Below, piece after piece: positions 35,280 to 44,873 of a stretch of DNA of 64,000 bases; position 1 is the stretch's first letter, and the number at the start of each line of letters is the position of its first letter. Under the pieces are notes generated by a model. The model was given only the letters and a program-made list of their open reading frames with translations. It did not search any database and was not told the DNA's origin. The DNA is taken from assembly GCF_934630525.1 (NCBI RefSeq), contig NZ_CAKTVX010000004.1:1-64000 (forward strand), read 5' to 3'. Both the position numbers and the translations under genes were made by a program. The DNA is from an uncultured Slackia sp. (lineage in GTDB: Bacteria > Actinomycetota > Coriobacteriia > Coriobacteriales > Eggerthellaceae).

Positions 35280-37172
35280 ATGGAGAGCCATCGCATTCTC
35301 GATATGATTTCGTCCCCCGCGGACTTGAAGCTCCTCACCAACGAGGAGCTTTCCATACTTGCATCTGAAATTCGCGAGCAAATTATTACGACCACGTCGA
35401 AAACGGGCGGCCATGTGGCGCCGAGCCTTGGCGTAGTCGAACTTATTCTGGCATGCCACAGCGTGCTCGATTGCCCTCATGACAAGCTGCTTTTCGATGT
35501 GGGCCACCAGTCGTATGCTCATAAGCTCGTTACGGGCCGCTTGGGCGAGTTCGACACTTTGCGCCAATTCGGGGGCATGTCTGGCTTCCCAAAGGCGAGC
35601 GAAAGCGAATATGACGTGCACCCTTCCGGCCATGCGTCCGATTCGGTTTCGGTGGCGCTGGGCCTGGCTATGGCACGCGATCTGAATGGCGGCGATGAAA
35701 AAATCGTTACCATCATCGGCGATGCATCGCTTTCGGGCGGCATGGCGTTTGAGGCCCTCAATCAGCTGGGCCAGTTGCAAACGCCCATGGTCATTATTCT
35801 GAACGACAACGAGATGTCAATCTCGCGCAACGTGGGCGCGTTCGCTCGTTATTTGGGCGAAAAGCGCGCGAGTCGCGAATACACGCGTACGCGCGATTCG
35901 GTGCAAAGTGCGCTCGAGGCAAGCGGTCCGCTTGGCCGCGGCCTGGTCGATTTGGGCCGCAACGCGAAAGATTCTTTCAAGCAAATGGTCATTCCGGGTG
36001 AAATGCTCTTCGAAAAGCTCGGCATCACGTGCACGGCTCCCATTCCCGGCCATGATATTGCGGCGCTCAAGCGTGCGCTGCGCGTGTGCCTCGAAGCCGA
36101 CGGCCCCACGCTTCTGCATGTGGTTACCAAGAAGGGCAAGGGTTACGGTCCCGCCGAAGAGAACCCCAGCAAGTTCCATGGCATTGGGCCATATGACATC
36201 GCGACGGGTGAAGTGAAGAAGGGCTCAAGTACGGCGCCGAAATATACGAGCGTGTTCTCGAAGGCCATCGTTGCCGAAGCTGAGGCGAATCACGATATTG
36301 TCGCCATTACCGCCGCCATGAAAGACGGCACGGGTCTTGCCGAGTTCGCCGAGAAGTTCCCGAAGCGCTTCATCGATACGGGTATCGCTGAAGAACACGC
36401 GGTGGCGCTTGCGAGCGGCTTGGCACTTGGTGGGAAAAAGCCCGTCGTGTGCATTTACTCGACGTTCATGCAGCGCGCGTTTGATCAGCTCGTAATCAAT
36501 AATGCCCTTGCGGATACCAATGTGGTGTTTTGCCTCGATCGCGCAGGGCTCGTGGGCGACGACGGTCCCACGCACCATGGCGTGTTCGATATTGCATATG
36601 GCCGCATGGTCCCTGGCGTTCGCATGATGGCCCCTTCCGACGAGGCCGAGCTTGTGCATATGCTCCATACGGCTTTGGCGCTCGAGGGTCCGGTTATTCT
36701 TCGTTGGCCGCGCGGCGAAGCGCGGGGCGTTGAGCTTCCCGCTGCGCCCCAGGTGCTCGAAGAGGGCAAATCTCGCACGACGCGTGAAGGTTCCGATGTG
36801 GCCATTCTCGCGTTCGGCCGCATGGTTCAAGAGGCGGAAGGCGCCGCCGATATCCTTGCCAAGGAAGGCGTTTCCGTGCGCGTCGTCGATATGCGTTGGA
36901 TTAAGCCTTTTGACGAAGAAGCGGTTCGCAAGGCAGCGATCGAATGCAAGCTCGTGTGCACGGCCGAAGAAGGTGCCATTGAAGGCGGCATTGGCGAGGG
37001 CATTTTGGAGGCTCTTGCCGCAAACCCGCCGGCGCAGGTGCCGCCCGTGCTCACGTTTGGCATTCCTGACGAGTTCGTTGAGCAGGGCAAGGTGTCGCAG
37101 CTGCACCATATGCTCGGCATCGATGCCGAAGGCATGGCCGCTCGCATTCGCGAGAAATATGCGGAGCTGTAG
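35280..37172 (+). CDS. dxs: 1-deoxy-D-xylulose-5-phosphate synthase
   Basis: 630 residues. It makes DXP from pyruvate and glyceraldehyde 3-phosphate, the first step of the non-mevalonate isoprenoid pathway and a source for thiamin and pyridoxal. The thiamin diphosphate motif reads GDASLSGGMAFEALNQLG...NDNEMSIS (usual GDG is GDA here); the DRAGLVGDDGPTHHG loop and the RWPRGEA segment match the family. The start at ATG 35280 follows GGGAG by 7 bases; a GTG at 35244 is an in-frame but less likely alternative. The tlyA gene begins 2 bases after its stop. Confidence 0.96.
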   Translation: MESHRILDMISSPADLKLLTNEELSILASEIREQIITTTSKTGGHVAPSLGVVELILACHSVLDCPHDKLLFDVGHQSYAHKLVTGRLGEFDTLRQFGGMSGFPKASESEYDVHPSGHASDSVSVALGLAMARDLNGGDEKIVTIIGDASLSGGMAFEALNQLGQLQTPMVIILNDNEMSISRNVGAFARYLGEKRASREYTRTRDSVQSALEASGPLGRGLVDLGRNAKDSFKQMVIPGEMLFEKLGITCTAPIPGHDIAALKRALRVCLEADGPTLLHVVTKKGKGYGPAEENPSKFHGIGPYDIATGEVKKGSSTAPKYTSVFSKAIVAEAEANHDIVAITAAMKDGTGLAEFAEKFPKRFIDTGIAEEHAVALASGLALGGKKPVVCIYSTFMQRAFDQLVINNALADTNVVFCLDRAGLVGDDGPTHHGVFDIAYGRMVPGVRMMAPSDEAELVHMLHTALALEGPVILRWPRGEARGVELPAAPQVLEEGKSRTTREGSDVAILAFGRMVQEAEGAADILAKEGVSVRVVDMRWIKPFDEEAVRKAAIECKLVCTAEEGAIEGGIGEGILEALAANPPAQVPPVLTFGIPDEFVEQGKVSQLHHMLGIDAEGMAARIREKYAEL

Positions 37173-37174
37173 GC

Positions 37175-37957
37175 GTGGCGAAGAAAACTGCGCAGCCAGG
37201 CGCGCCGCAATCCAAGAAACCGAAACAGAAGAAAATTCGTTTGGACGATTTGCTCGTTGAGCGCGGCTATTTCGCCGATAGGGGCGAAGCGTTGCGCGCA
37301 GTTCTCGCACATGAGGTGCGCGCGAATGACGTGTATCCTACAAGCGCCGCGGTATTGGTGAACCCCGATGCCGATGTGTTCGTGCGCAATCGTCGCGCCT
37401 ATGTGAGCCGTGGCGGACATAAGCTCCAAGGGGCGCTCGATGCGTTTGCCCAAGATGTGCGCGGGGCGCGCTGCATCGATGTTGGCTCGTCGACGGGCGG
37501 CTTTACCGACTGTCTGCTTCAGGCGGGCGCCGCTGAAGTCGCGTGTGTCGACGTGAACTACGGACAACTCGCGTGGAAGCTTCGCGAGGATGAACGAGTG
37601 CGCGTGTTCGAGCGCACGAATATCAAAACGGCCGTTCCTGCCGAGCTTGGCGCGCCGTTCGATATCGTCGTGGCCGATTTGTCGTTCATTGGCCTGGCCG
37701 GATTGGCCGACGTATTCGCTGCACTGTGTGCGCCTGGCACGGTGTGCTTGCTGCTCGTGAAACCCCAGTTCGAAAGCGCCCATGACGAAACCGACCGCGG
37801 AATCGTGCGCGACGAATCGGTTCGACTGCGCGTTGTGAAAGAAGTTTCCGACGCTTTCGCTGCTGTCGGCTTCTCTATTGAGGGTGCGGTAGAAAGCCCC
37901 ATCAAGGGCGCCGAGGGCAACGTGGAATATCTGGTGAAGGCCGTCTATCAGGCTTAG
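37175..37957 (+). CDS. tlyA: TlyA family rRNA 2'-O-methyltransferase / hemolysin-like
   Basis: 260 residues, start GTG. An N-terminal basic stretch precedes an S4 RNA-binding domain (IRLDDLLVERGYFADRGEALRAV), then an FtsJ-like methyltransferase domain with YVSRGGHKLQGAL and the SAM motif CIDVGSSTGGFTDCLLQAGA. TlyA methylates ribose of 16S and 23S rRNA cytidines and affects capreomycin sensitivity in mycobacteria. It is translationally coupled to dxs. Confidence 0.94.
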   Translation: MAKKTAQPGAPQSKKPKQKKIRLDDLLVERGYFADRGEALRAVLAHEVRANDVYPTSAAVLVNPDADVFVRNRRAYVSRGGHKLQGALDAFAQDVRGARCIDVGSSTGGFTDCLLQAGAAEVACVDVNYGQLAWKLREDERVRVFERTNIKTAVPAELGAPFDIVVADLSFIGLAGLADVFAALCAPGTVCLLLVKPQFESAHDETDRGIVRDESVRLRVVKEVSDAFAAVGFSIEGAVESPIKGAEGNVEYLVKAVYQA

Positions 37958-38377
37958 GCTGTATGCCGCGAACCTGAGGCACGGCGCGTGCGTCGAAGTG
38001 AACATCGCATGTGCCGTTGAGGTGTCATTCGCGGCATTCGAATGTTGATTTGCGTGCCGCGAACTCGTGGTGCGCCGTTGCTGTCGCTTAGGCACCTTTG
38101 CTGTCATTTGGAGCCGCCGCTGCATACGCGCGCGGCTGCGCTCCTTAAGTGAGTCGCCGGCAGCGCGCAATCGGGGCTTAGAGCGCTTTCCCCGAACTCG
38201 TCTTTTAACGCAATCCATACAGAAGAGGACCGCCATAAAGGGCGGTTTTCTTGTGCCGCTTCGTCCGCGCTAAAATTAACGATATAAATTCCTAATTAGT
38301 ATTCCATTTTCCTTTCGTTCGGTCTAATATGATATCTAGTTGGTAACATATAAGCAACGACACAAGGGGGTAAGGAA
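37958..38377. other. Intergenic region with TGCCGCGAA repeats, before cydAB
   Basis: No gene is supported. TGCCGCGAA occurs as ATGCCGCGAA (37963-37972), inverted as TTCGCGGCAT (38028-38037), and again direct at 38055-38064. The stretch from 38270 to 38377 is AT-rich compared with its surroundings and must hold the cyd promoter; TAATAT at 38325-38330 is a possible -10. Confidence 0.55.
38229..38250 (+). terminator. Terminator after tlyA
   Basis: ACCGCC (38229-38234) pairs with GGCGGT (38241-38246), followed by TTTTC. Confidence 0.6.
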
Positions 38378-39823
38378 ATGGACGCGTTGTTTGACGTGGC
38401 GCTGCTCTCGCGAATTCAGTTCGCGGTAACGGTGGCCTATCATTTCATATTCGTTCCGCTTTCGATAGGCTTGGGCCTTATCACGGCGATTTTCGCGACG
38501 AAGTATTATCGAAGCCGCGACGAAAAAGATGGCGCGGCCATGCATTTCTGGGTGCGCATCTTCACGGCGACGTTCGCCATTGGGGTTGCGACGGGTATCA
38601 CCATGGAGTTCTCCTTCGGAACCAACTGGGCCGATTACTCGCGCTTCGTGGGCGATATTTTCGGTGCGCCGCTCGCCGCCGAAGCCCTGTTCGCCTTCTT
38701 CTTGGAATCGGTCTTCCTCGGCGTTCTTCTCTTTGGCGAAAAGAAGGTGTCGCCTAAGTTCTACACCGTGTCGGCATGGCTCGTGTGGGCTGGCTCGTGC
38801 CTGAGCGCACTGTGGATTCTGATTGCCAATTCGTGGATGCAAACGCCGGCTGGCGCCGAGCTCGCGAGCGATGGATCGAAGGCCGTTATCACCGATTTCC
38901 TTGCGGCGGCCTTCAATCCCTCGACTCTGCCGCGTTATACGCACGTGATCGTGGCGCTGCTCATTTTGGGCGCATTCGTGTCCATGGCGGTTGGGGCGTG
39001 GTATTTGCTGAAAGGCAAGCACTCCGATTTCGCGATGAAAACCGTGCGTATTGGCGCCGTGGTGGGCATCGTGGCATCGTGCGCGATGATCGTAACGGCC
39101 CACGCTTCGGCGGTGGAGGTTTCGGAAGAGCAGCCCACGAAGCTGGCCATGATGGAAGGCATGTATAACGACGAGGTGCCGCCGCTGTACGCTTTCGGCT
39201 GGGTTGACGAAGAAAACCAGCAGGTCATTACTCCGCTCGCGATTCCTGGCGGCACGAGCTTCTTGGCGACGGGCACGTGGGATACCGAATATGCCGGCCT
39301 CAATTCGCTCGCCGAGACCGAAAAGTATGGCGAAATGAACGTCGCCGACATGCCGGTCAATCTGGTATTCCAGTCGTATCACCTGATGGTTGCGATGTAT
39401 GGCCTCATTATGGTCACCGCGATTCTCGCGATTGCGTTCTCGCTGCGCGGCGGGCGCATCGCGAACATGCGCTGGCTGCAGAAGTTCCTTGTCGCATCTC
39501 CCTTGTTCCCGTTTATCGCCATTCAAGTTGGCTGGATTACCGCCGAAGTCGGTCGCCAGCCCTGGGTCGTGTATCCGTCGACGTCGGGCCCCGATGGCGT
39601 GAGCCTTCTTACTAACAACGCCATTTCGCAGGCGGTATCGGCGCCTGAGCTGCTGCTTACGCTTGCTCTGTTCGCGGTGGTGTATGTGTTCCTGTTCATT
39701 GGCTGGGTGCGTGTGATTTCGCACTTCATTAAGCGCGGCCCCGTCGATACCGTTGCGGCTGCTGAAGACGCTGCGCAGGCAGCGTCTGCTGCGAAGGCCC
39801 TTGACGCAAAGGATGGTGAATAG
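38378..39823 (+). CDS. cydA: Cytochrome bd oxidase subunit I
   Basis: 481 residues with about nine helices. MDALFDVALLSRIQFAVTVAYHFIFVPLSIGLGL and GITMEFSFGTNW are diagnostic. CydA carries hemes b558, b595 and d and oxidises quinol, reducing O2 to water. The Q-loop region between helices 6 and 7 is of the short type. The gene starts after GGGGGTAAGGAA and is followed 2 bases later by cydB. In a mainly anaerobic organism it probably scavenges traces of oxygen. Confidence 0.97.
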   Translation: MDALFDVALLSRIQFAVTVAYHFIFVPLSIGLGLITAIFATKYYRSRDEKDGAAMHFWVRIFTATFAIGVATGITMEFSFGTNWADYSRFVGDIFGAPLAAEALFAFFLESVFLGVLLFGEKKVSPKFYTVSAWLVWAGSCLSALWILIANSWMQTPAGAELASDGSKAVITDFLAAAFNPSTLPRYTHVIVALLILGAFVSMAVGAWYLLKGKHSDFAMKTVRIGAVVGIVASCAMIVTAHASAVEVSEEQPTKLAMMEGMYNDEVPPLYAFGWVDEENQQVITPLAIPGGTSFLATGTWDTEYAGLNSLAETEKYGEMNVADMPVNLVFQSYHLMVAMYGLIMVTAILAIAFSLRGGRIANMRWLQKFLVASPLFPFIAIQVGWITAEVGRQPWVVYPSTSGPDGVSLLTNNAISQAVSAPELLLTLALFAVVYVFLFIGWVRVISHFIKRGPVDTVAAAEDAAQAASAAKALDAKDGE

Positions 39824-39825
39824 CG

Positions 39826-40848
39826 ATGAGCACTCTCGCTGTACTGTGGTTCTTCCTGATATTCGTTCTTATCGCGGGCTATTTCGTACTCGATGGGTTC
39901 GATTTGGGCGTGGGCGTGCTCTATCGCGCACTTGCGAAAACCGATGCCGAGCGCGCCCTTGTGCGTCGCAGCATCGGGCCTGTGTGGGATGGTAACGAGG
40001 TGTGGTTGCTCACGGCGGGCGGCGCGCTGTTTGCCGCGTTTCCCGCGGCGTACGCCACGACGTTTTCGGGGTTTTACCTGGCGGTCATGCTCGTGCTCTT
40101 TGGCCTGATCGTGCGCGCGGTGTCGCTTGAGTTTGGCGCGCACGACCCGAAATGGGGCCGCGTGTGGGATGCATGCTTCACGGTCGGCTCGTTTTTGCCG
40201 GCTCTGCTGCTGGGCGTGGCGCTCGGCAACGTGATCGCCGGCGTGCCGCTTGCGGCGAACGGCGACTATGCGGGCGTGCCGCTGCTTGGCTTGCTTTCGC
40301 CGTTTACGCTCGTCGTTGGCGCGCTGGGTTTTGCGATGTGCATGGCGGCGGGCGCTGCGTGGGTGGCGCTGAAGACCGAACGCGCGAGCGCGGTGCATGA
40401 GCGTGCGGTAACGCAGCGCCGCGTGTGGCACGTTGTGGCCCTCGCGCTGTTCGCGGTGGCGACCGTGCTTGCGTTTGCCGTGGTGAAACCGCAGTTCGCC
40501 TCGGGCATGCTGGGCGCGGGTGTGGTTTTCGCCATTGCGTTCGTCGCGTGCATTGCGGCGTCAATCGCACAGGCGAAGAAGCGCAACGATTTGGCCGCCT
40601 TTGTTCTGCAATCGGTCGCGGCGGTATGTTTGGTGGCATTGGCTGCGGTGTCGATGTTTCCGAATCTGGTCGTCGCGACGCCCGGCAGCGTGGGCGAGTC
40701 CATCACGCTCATGAACGCCGCCTCGTCTGACACGTCGCTCGCATGGATGACGGGCATTGCCTGCATCGGCGTTCCGTTGGTGCTGGTGTACCACGTGATT
40801 GCCTATCGCGTGTTCAGCGGGCGCCTTGCTGAAGAGGATGTGGCTTAA
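39826..40848 (+). CDS. cydB: Cytochrome bd oxidase subunit II
   Basis: 340 residues with about eight helices; the N-terminus (LWFFLIFVLIAGYFVLDGFDLGVGVLYRAL) and GPVWDGNEVWLLTAGGALFAAFP are CydB signatures. It forms the heterodimer with CydA. A short hydrophobic protein gene begins directly at its stop codon. Confidence 0.97.
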   Translation: MSTLAVLWFFLIFVLIAGYFVLDGFDLGVGVLYRALAKTDAERALVRRSIGPVWDGNEVWLLTAGGALFAAFPAAYATTFSGFYLAVMLVLFGLIVRAVSLEFGAHDPKWGRVWDACFTVGSFLPALLLGVALGNVIAGVPLAANGDYAGVPLLGLLSPFTLVVGALGFAMCMAAGAAWVALKTERASAVHERAVTQRRVWHVVALALFAVATVLAFAVVKPQFASGMLGAGVVFAIAFVACIAASIAQAKKRNDLAAFVLQSVAAVCLVALAAVSMFPNLVVATPGSVGESITLMNAASSDTSLAWMTGIACIGVPLVLVYHVIAYRVFSGRLAEEDVA

Positions 40849-41124
40849 ATGGACGGCACGGCGAGCAAGAGGGGTGTCGCCCAAAGGCGTGGGAGCGTTG
40901 TTGAGGAGCGGGGGAGTTCCATCAATGGGCAATGGAGCACCTCGGAGACGCGTCTCTACGAAAGGTGGCTCTCGGTGCTTTGCGCGGGCATGGCGGTGTT
41001 TGGCATTGGTGTGATGTTCGTGGGCTATAAAGCCCCGACGGTGGGGCTCGTTGCGACGGTTGTGATGCTCGTGGCCGCATCGGCGCTCTTGGCGATGAAG
41101 GCAAAGCGGAACATGCGAAAGTAA
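40849..41124 (+). CDS. Small membrane protein in the cyd operon
   Basis: 91 residues starting at the base after the cydB stop codon. A hydrophilic N-terminus of about 40 residues is followed by two membrane helices (VLCAGMAVFGIGVMFVGY and VGLVATVVMLVAASALLAM) and a basic tail. It is not the CydX/CydH type by sequence or length, but position suggests it is made with the oxidase and might stabilise it. There is no separate ribosome binding site beyond cydB sequence, so translation is probably coupled. A strong terminator follows. Confidence 0.7.
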   Translation: MDGTASKRGVAQRRGSVVEERGSSINGQWSTSETRLYERWLSVLCAGMAVFGIGVMFVGYKAPTVGLVATVVMLVAASALLAMKAKRNMRK

Positions 41125-41201
41125 GCGTGTCCCGGTGCCCTGCCGCTTCGCGCTTTGTGCGCGGCGGCGGGCAAAATCGCGACAATGCGACGCCCATAAG
41201 G

Positions 41202-41236
41202 AAAGGCGAGTCGTTTCGAACGGCTCGCCTTTTTGC
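41202..41236 (+). terminator. Rho-independent terminator of the cyd operon
   Basis: A 14-base stem (41202-41215 with 41219-41232, one G-T pair) and loop TCG, followed by T residues. Confidence 0.92.
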
Positions 41237-41291
41237 GTGAGGGGTCGAATGGGGTTGTCGGGTTGGGGTTGGTTTGCTTCGCCGCAAATCG

Positions 41292-41966
41292 CTAGAGGTC
41301 TTTTCGCTGGTAAATCGCCGTGCTTATGGCACAACTCGCAGCGAAGAGCGCAAGCGATACGACGGCCAGCGAAACGAACAGAAGGCTTAGGTGGGCATCG
41401 GCCCAGGTGCCGAAGCTTTCAAGCAGCACGGGGTCGAGTGCCTGCCCCGCAATCGCGAAACAGACGCAGCCCGCAAGAACGATGAAGCACATGAGATAGC
41501 GAACGCCCTTTGTGGCCCCAAATTTGACGAGGAACGGCTCGCCTATGGCGACCATGACAATCACCGAGAAGGTCGCGGTAAATGACCCTGCCGCTATCTC
41601 GATCGCCGGCATCGTTTCGAAATCATGGATGAGCGAAGGTAGGATGGCGTTAATCGCGACGCCAAGCACCGCGGCGCATGCCGCAGTGGCGAGGGACGTA
41701 AGAAGAATCGATCCATATCGCGCGGCAACAACATCGCGGCGCGAGAAGGGCAGCGATGCGCGGTAGCGCTTCCATCCGTTTTGGTCGTCATATGAGGTGA
41801 GCGAAAACATAAGGATCATGGGAACCATGGCGCTCACACAGGCAACTGCCGAAATGCAATTGCCTATGGCAAATGCCATAATGACGCAAACGGGCACGAG
41901 TATCACGGCGAACGCCGGCATGAAGGTGCCCACAATGGCAAGTTCCGATTTCAAGGCCGCTTTCAT
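41292..41966 (-). CDS. ABC-2 type transporter permease
   Basis: 224 residues with about six helices. SYDDQNGWKRYRASLPFSRRDVVAARY after helix 2 is typical of ABC-2 permeases paired with YtrA-type regulators. It overlaps the ATPase gene by 4 bases (ATGA), so both are made together. The exported or sensed compound is unknown; related systems respond to cell-wall-active peptides. Confidence 0.88.
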   Translation of the reverse strand: MKAALKSELAIVGTFMPAFAVILVPVCVIMAFAIGNCISAVACVSAMVPMILMFSLTSYDDQNGWKRYRASLPFSRRDVVAARYGSILLTSLATAACAAVLGVAINAILPSLIHDFETMPAIEIAAGSFTATFSVIVMVAIGEPFLVKFGATKGVRYLMCFIVLAGCVCFAIAGQALDPVLLESFGTWADAHLSLLFVSLAVVSLALFAASCAISTAIYQRKDL

Positions 41967-42844
41967 TGTGCGATTCCTTTCAACGTGAAGCGCAGGTAGT
42001 CTTCTATGGAGGCGTGGTCGCAGGGGATTTCAGGAAATGCTTCGGCGAACTCGAAGCGGTTGGGCACGAGCGCATCGCAACTGAATTCGTGCCGCTCAAT
42101 GCGTGCCCCTTCGACGCATTCGAGAATCGAACGAGCCTGCTCTGCGGTGCAATGGGCGATGCCCGCCATATCGGTAATTTCCTCACGAGGCATATCGAAA
42201 ATGATGCGGCCGTCATGAATGCCCACGACGCGATCGGCGACGCGATCAAGGTCGCTCGTGATATGGCTCGAAAGCAACGCACCATGGCCTTCTTGTGCGG
42301 CGAATTCGCGCAATGCGGTGAGCACGCCGTCGCGAGCGATGGGGTCGAGTCCTGCGGTGGCTTCGTCGAGCACGAGCAAATCGGCCTTATGCAAAAGCGC
42401 CACGGCGAGCTGCAGCTTCATGCCCATGCCGCGGGAGAGATCCTTCACTTTCGCCTTGCGAGAAAGCGAAAATTGCTCGGCGAGGCGCCAGAACTGCGCT
42501 TTGTCCCAGTCGGGGAAGGCGGGTGCGACGCAGCGTTCCACTTGGGCTATGGTGAATTCTGCCGGATAGGGGCACGTGTCGAACACCACTCCGATGCGTG
42601 GGCGCACGCGGCGCTGTATGCTGTCGGGCGCATTCGGGCCGAACGGCTCGCCGAACAGGCGCAGCTCGCCGGCGTCGAGCTTCATGAGCCCCAACGCGGC
42701 TCGTATGGTCGTGGTTTTGCCTGCGCCGTTTGCGCCGACGAAACCGACGATCTCGCCGGGCGCCACAGCAAGGTCCACATTGCGCAGCGCGAAGCTGTCG
42801 CCAATCTGGCGTTGTGCATCTTTGATTTCCAAAAGGTTCGCCAT
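41963..42844 (-). CDS. ABC transporter ATP-binding protein
   Basis: 293 residues. Walker A is GANGAGKTTT, the signature is LSRGMGMKLQ, Walker B is LLVLDEATAGLDP and the switch His is in SSHITSDLD. The last 80 residues are the short C-terminal extension seen in drug and bacitracin-type exporters. Partner of the downstream permease. The regulator gene ends 12 bases upstream. Confidence 0.93.
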   Translation of the reverse strand: MANLLEIKDAQRQIGDSFALRNVDLAVAPGEIVGFVGANGAGKTTTIRAALGLMKLDAGELRLFGEPFGPNAPDSIQRRVRPRIGVVFDTCPYPAEFTIAQVERCVAPAFPDWDKAQFWRLAEQFSLSRKAKVKDLSRGMGMKLQLAVALLHKADLLVLDEATAGLDPIARDGVLTALREFAAQEGHGALLSSHITSDLDRVADRVVGIHDGRIIFDMPREEITDMAGIAHCTAEQARSILECVEGARIERHEFSCDALVPNRFEFAEAFPEIPCDHASIEDYLRFTLKGIAQ

Positions 42845-42856
42845 GATGCCGCCTTT

Positions 42857-43237
42857 CTATTCGAGTGTTTCGGGGGCTACGAGGTCAAGCGCCTTATGCA
42901 AATCGGCGCGGGTGACGCCGAGCGTTTCGGCGAGCATCGCCGCTTGCGCGAGCAGCGCCTCCATGCGTCGCAGCTCTTCTTCGCGCAGAAGTCCCTGATT
43001 GCCTTCTGCGACGAAGCAGCCTTTGCCTTGGACGGTTTCGATGAAGCCCGCTTCCTCCAGATCGGAGTAGGCGCGCTTGGTGGTAATGACGCTCACGCCG
43101 AGCCCGTTTGCGAGCGCTCGGATCGATGGCAGCTTCTCGCCACTCGCCAACGTACCCGCCAGGATGTGCGCTCGAATCTGCGAGGCGATTTGCTCGTAGA
43201 TGGGTTTGTCGCTCGAGTTGGATAGGATGATGTCCAC
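42857..43237 (-). CDS. GntR-family (YtrA subfamily) transcriptional regulator
   Basis: 126 residues from a GTG at 43237, which follows AAAGGA by 7 bases. The winged-helix domain (PIYEQIASQIRAHILAGTLASGEKLPSIRALANGLGVS) is followed by a short helical C-terminus, the YtrA layout. It should repress its own ABC-transporter operon; a palindrome at 43252-43285 is a good operator candidate. Confidence 0.92.
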   Translation of the reverse strand: MDIILSNSSDKPIYEQIASQIRAHILAGTLASGEKLPSIRALANGLGVSVITTKRAYSDLEEAGFIETVQGKGCFVAEGNQGLLREEELRRMEALLAQAAMLAETLGVTRADLHKALDLVAPETLE

Positions 43238-43251
43238 GATGGTTCCTTTAC

Positions 43252-43285
43252 GTGTATATAACCGGTAAGCACAGTATATATACAC
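43252..43285 (-). promoter_or_regulatory. Operator candidate of the GntR/ABC operon
   Basis: GTGTATATA (43252-43260) and TATATACAC (43277-43285) form a 9-base inverted repeat with a 16-base spacer, just upstream of the regulator start. The AT-rich sequence also supplies -10-like TATA elements. Confidence 0.55.
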
Positions 43286-43403
43286 TATGCACAGTTGCGC
43301 AAGTCAAATCTCGTAGAAAATCGAATTGAACGATTCACCAGGCGATATATTCAATTGGATTATTGATTGGCTTCACTACCGAAGGGACCCGCTTTGTTCG
43401 CGC

Positions 43404-44873
43404 TTAGAAACGATCCTCGTCATCGGCCTTGTGTCCTTCTTCGCACAGCTGCGTGCCTAAAGTTTCGAACAGCTCTTCGCGCGAGTGAATATCGAGCTTT
43501 TGATAAATATGGCGTATATGAGCTTTAACGGTGCCATTGGCTACGATGAGCTCGTTTTCGATATCGGAAATCGTTTTGTGTTGGGCGAGCAGCAGCAAGA
43601 CTTCCTGCTCGCGCGCCGACAAGCCCTTTTCTTTTGAAATGGCATCGCATCGGTCGACGAGCGCATGCCTTTTTTCAATGGGGTCGCTGCCGTTTTCGGC
43701 ATAGAGGAACTTCGCGCCCCAGCGGCTTGCCAGCTCGCGTTCCGAGAACAGGATGACCGTGCCGCCGATAATGGCGAGAAGGGCTACGCTCGAAGACACA
43801 AGGTCGCCATTGAGGGATGAGGGCGCGATGGCGTCGATACCCGCATCGACGTAGCGTCCGAGCATCATGAACAGTGCGCGTACGCCGCGCTCAATGCCGA
43901 AGAGCCATATCGCCGAAACGCCGTAGCGGTAGCAGATATTGGCCAGAATGAGCATGATGAGAATCGAGAATGCCGTGTAGCCTCCGGTGGCGCAGAAGTT
44001 GCCCCAGAACGAGTCGAACAGGCCCAATGCCGAAGGAATGATGAGTGCGCCCGCCATAAGCGGCAGGGCCGTGCGGTATATGGTGCCGAAGTCGAAGTTC
44101 TTGCCCTGCAGAACAACGCCCACCATAACCACGAGTGCGGCCGCGACGGTGCCCAGTGCCGAATGGGGGCCGAACGTGCCCGCATAGAGGTATTTCTCGA
44201 GCAGCCCGTAGGCGAAAGCGTAAATCGCCATAAGGATGATGATTTTCCAAGGCACGGAGAACTTGGCCCATGTGGTGCTTGGCAGATTGTCGCCCGGAAG
44301 CACATTGAAGCTTCGAGCGGCGCACAGGAGCGAGAATATCGGCAAAATCGAGGTCATGACGAAGAGCCATGGAATGGCGAAACCGCGGTAGATATATACC
44401 GTGAGGGCGCCTACGATAATTGACCCCGAATAATAGAAGGCCACACGCATGGGGTTCATGCATCCATAGAGCTCGCTCCAAATAAGGATCATGAGCGCAA
44501 TGCCTATGCCGCCCGCAATCGACGCCACGATGGCAAGACATTCGGCGATTCCTGGATAGAACAGCGATGAGAACGTGCATACAGTTGCGACGGTGAGCAG
44601 CGTGCCGCAAAGCACCCATGCGGCGTGTTTCGAATAGAACGGGGAAACCCTGCGCGCCCCCAATGCGCAGCCCAAAAGAACGATGCTCATAACAATATCG
44701 AAGAGGTCTCGCGTTGCGAAATGCGCCGATGGAAAGTCGACGAATGATCCGACGAAGACGATTTCAATCCATGCGCGATAGATGCCGAGTCCCAAAAAAG
44801 CGAGTGGCAAAAACCCCGCCGAGCTAAAAGGTACGTTTGCATTGCGTATAACGCGGTCTTTTTGATTTTCCAT
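43404..44873 (-). CDS. LuxR-type regulator with multi-spanning membrane domain (2)
   Basis: 489 residues: about 12 hydrophobic helices, then a C-terminal LuxR/GerE domain (LSAREQEVLLLLAQHKTISDIENEL, GTVKAHIRHIYQKLDIHSREEL). It is divergent from the Tat-exported flavoprotein at 45161, a gene pairing frequent in Eggerthellaceae, so it probably controls that reductase in response to its substrate. This is inference from arrangement. Confidence 0.92.
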   Translation of the reverse strand: MENQKDRVIRNANVPFSSAGFLPLAFLGLGIYRAWIEIVFVGSFVDFPSAHFATRDLFDIVMSIVLLGCALGARRVSPFYSKHAAWVLCGTLLTVATVCTFSSLFYPGIAECLAIVASIAGGIGIALMILIWSELYGCMNPMRVAFYYSGSIIVGALTVYIYRGFAIPWLFVMTSILPIFSLLCAARSFNVLPGDNLPSTTWAKFSVPWKIIILMAIYAFAYGLLEKYLYAGTFGPHSALGTVAAALVVMVGVVLQGKNFDFGTIYRTALPLMAGALIIPSALGLFDSFWGNFCATGGYTAFSILIMLILANICYRYGVSAIWLFGIERGVRALFMMLGRYVDAGIDAIAPSSLNGDLVSSSVALLAIIGGTVILFSERELASRWGAKFLYAENGSDPIEKRHALVDRCDAISKEKGLSAREQEVLLLLAQHKTISDIENELIVANGTVKAHIRHIYQKLDIHSREELFETLGTQLCEEGHKADDEDRF

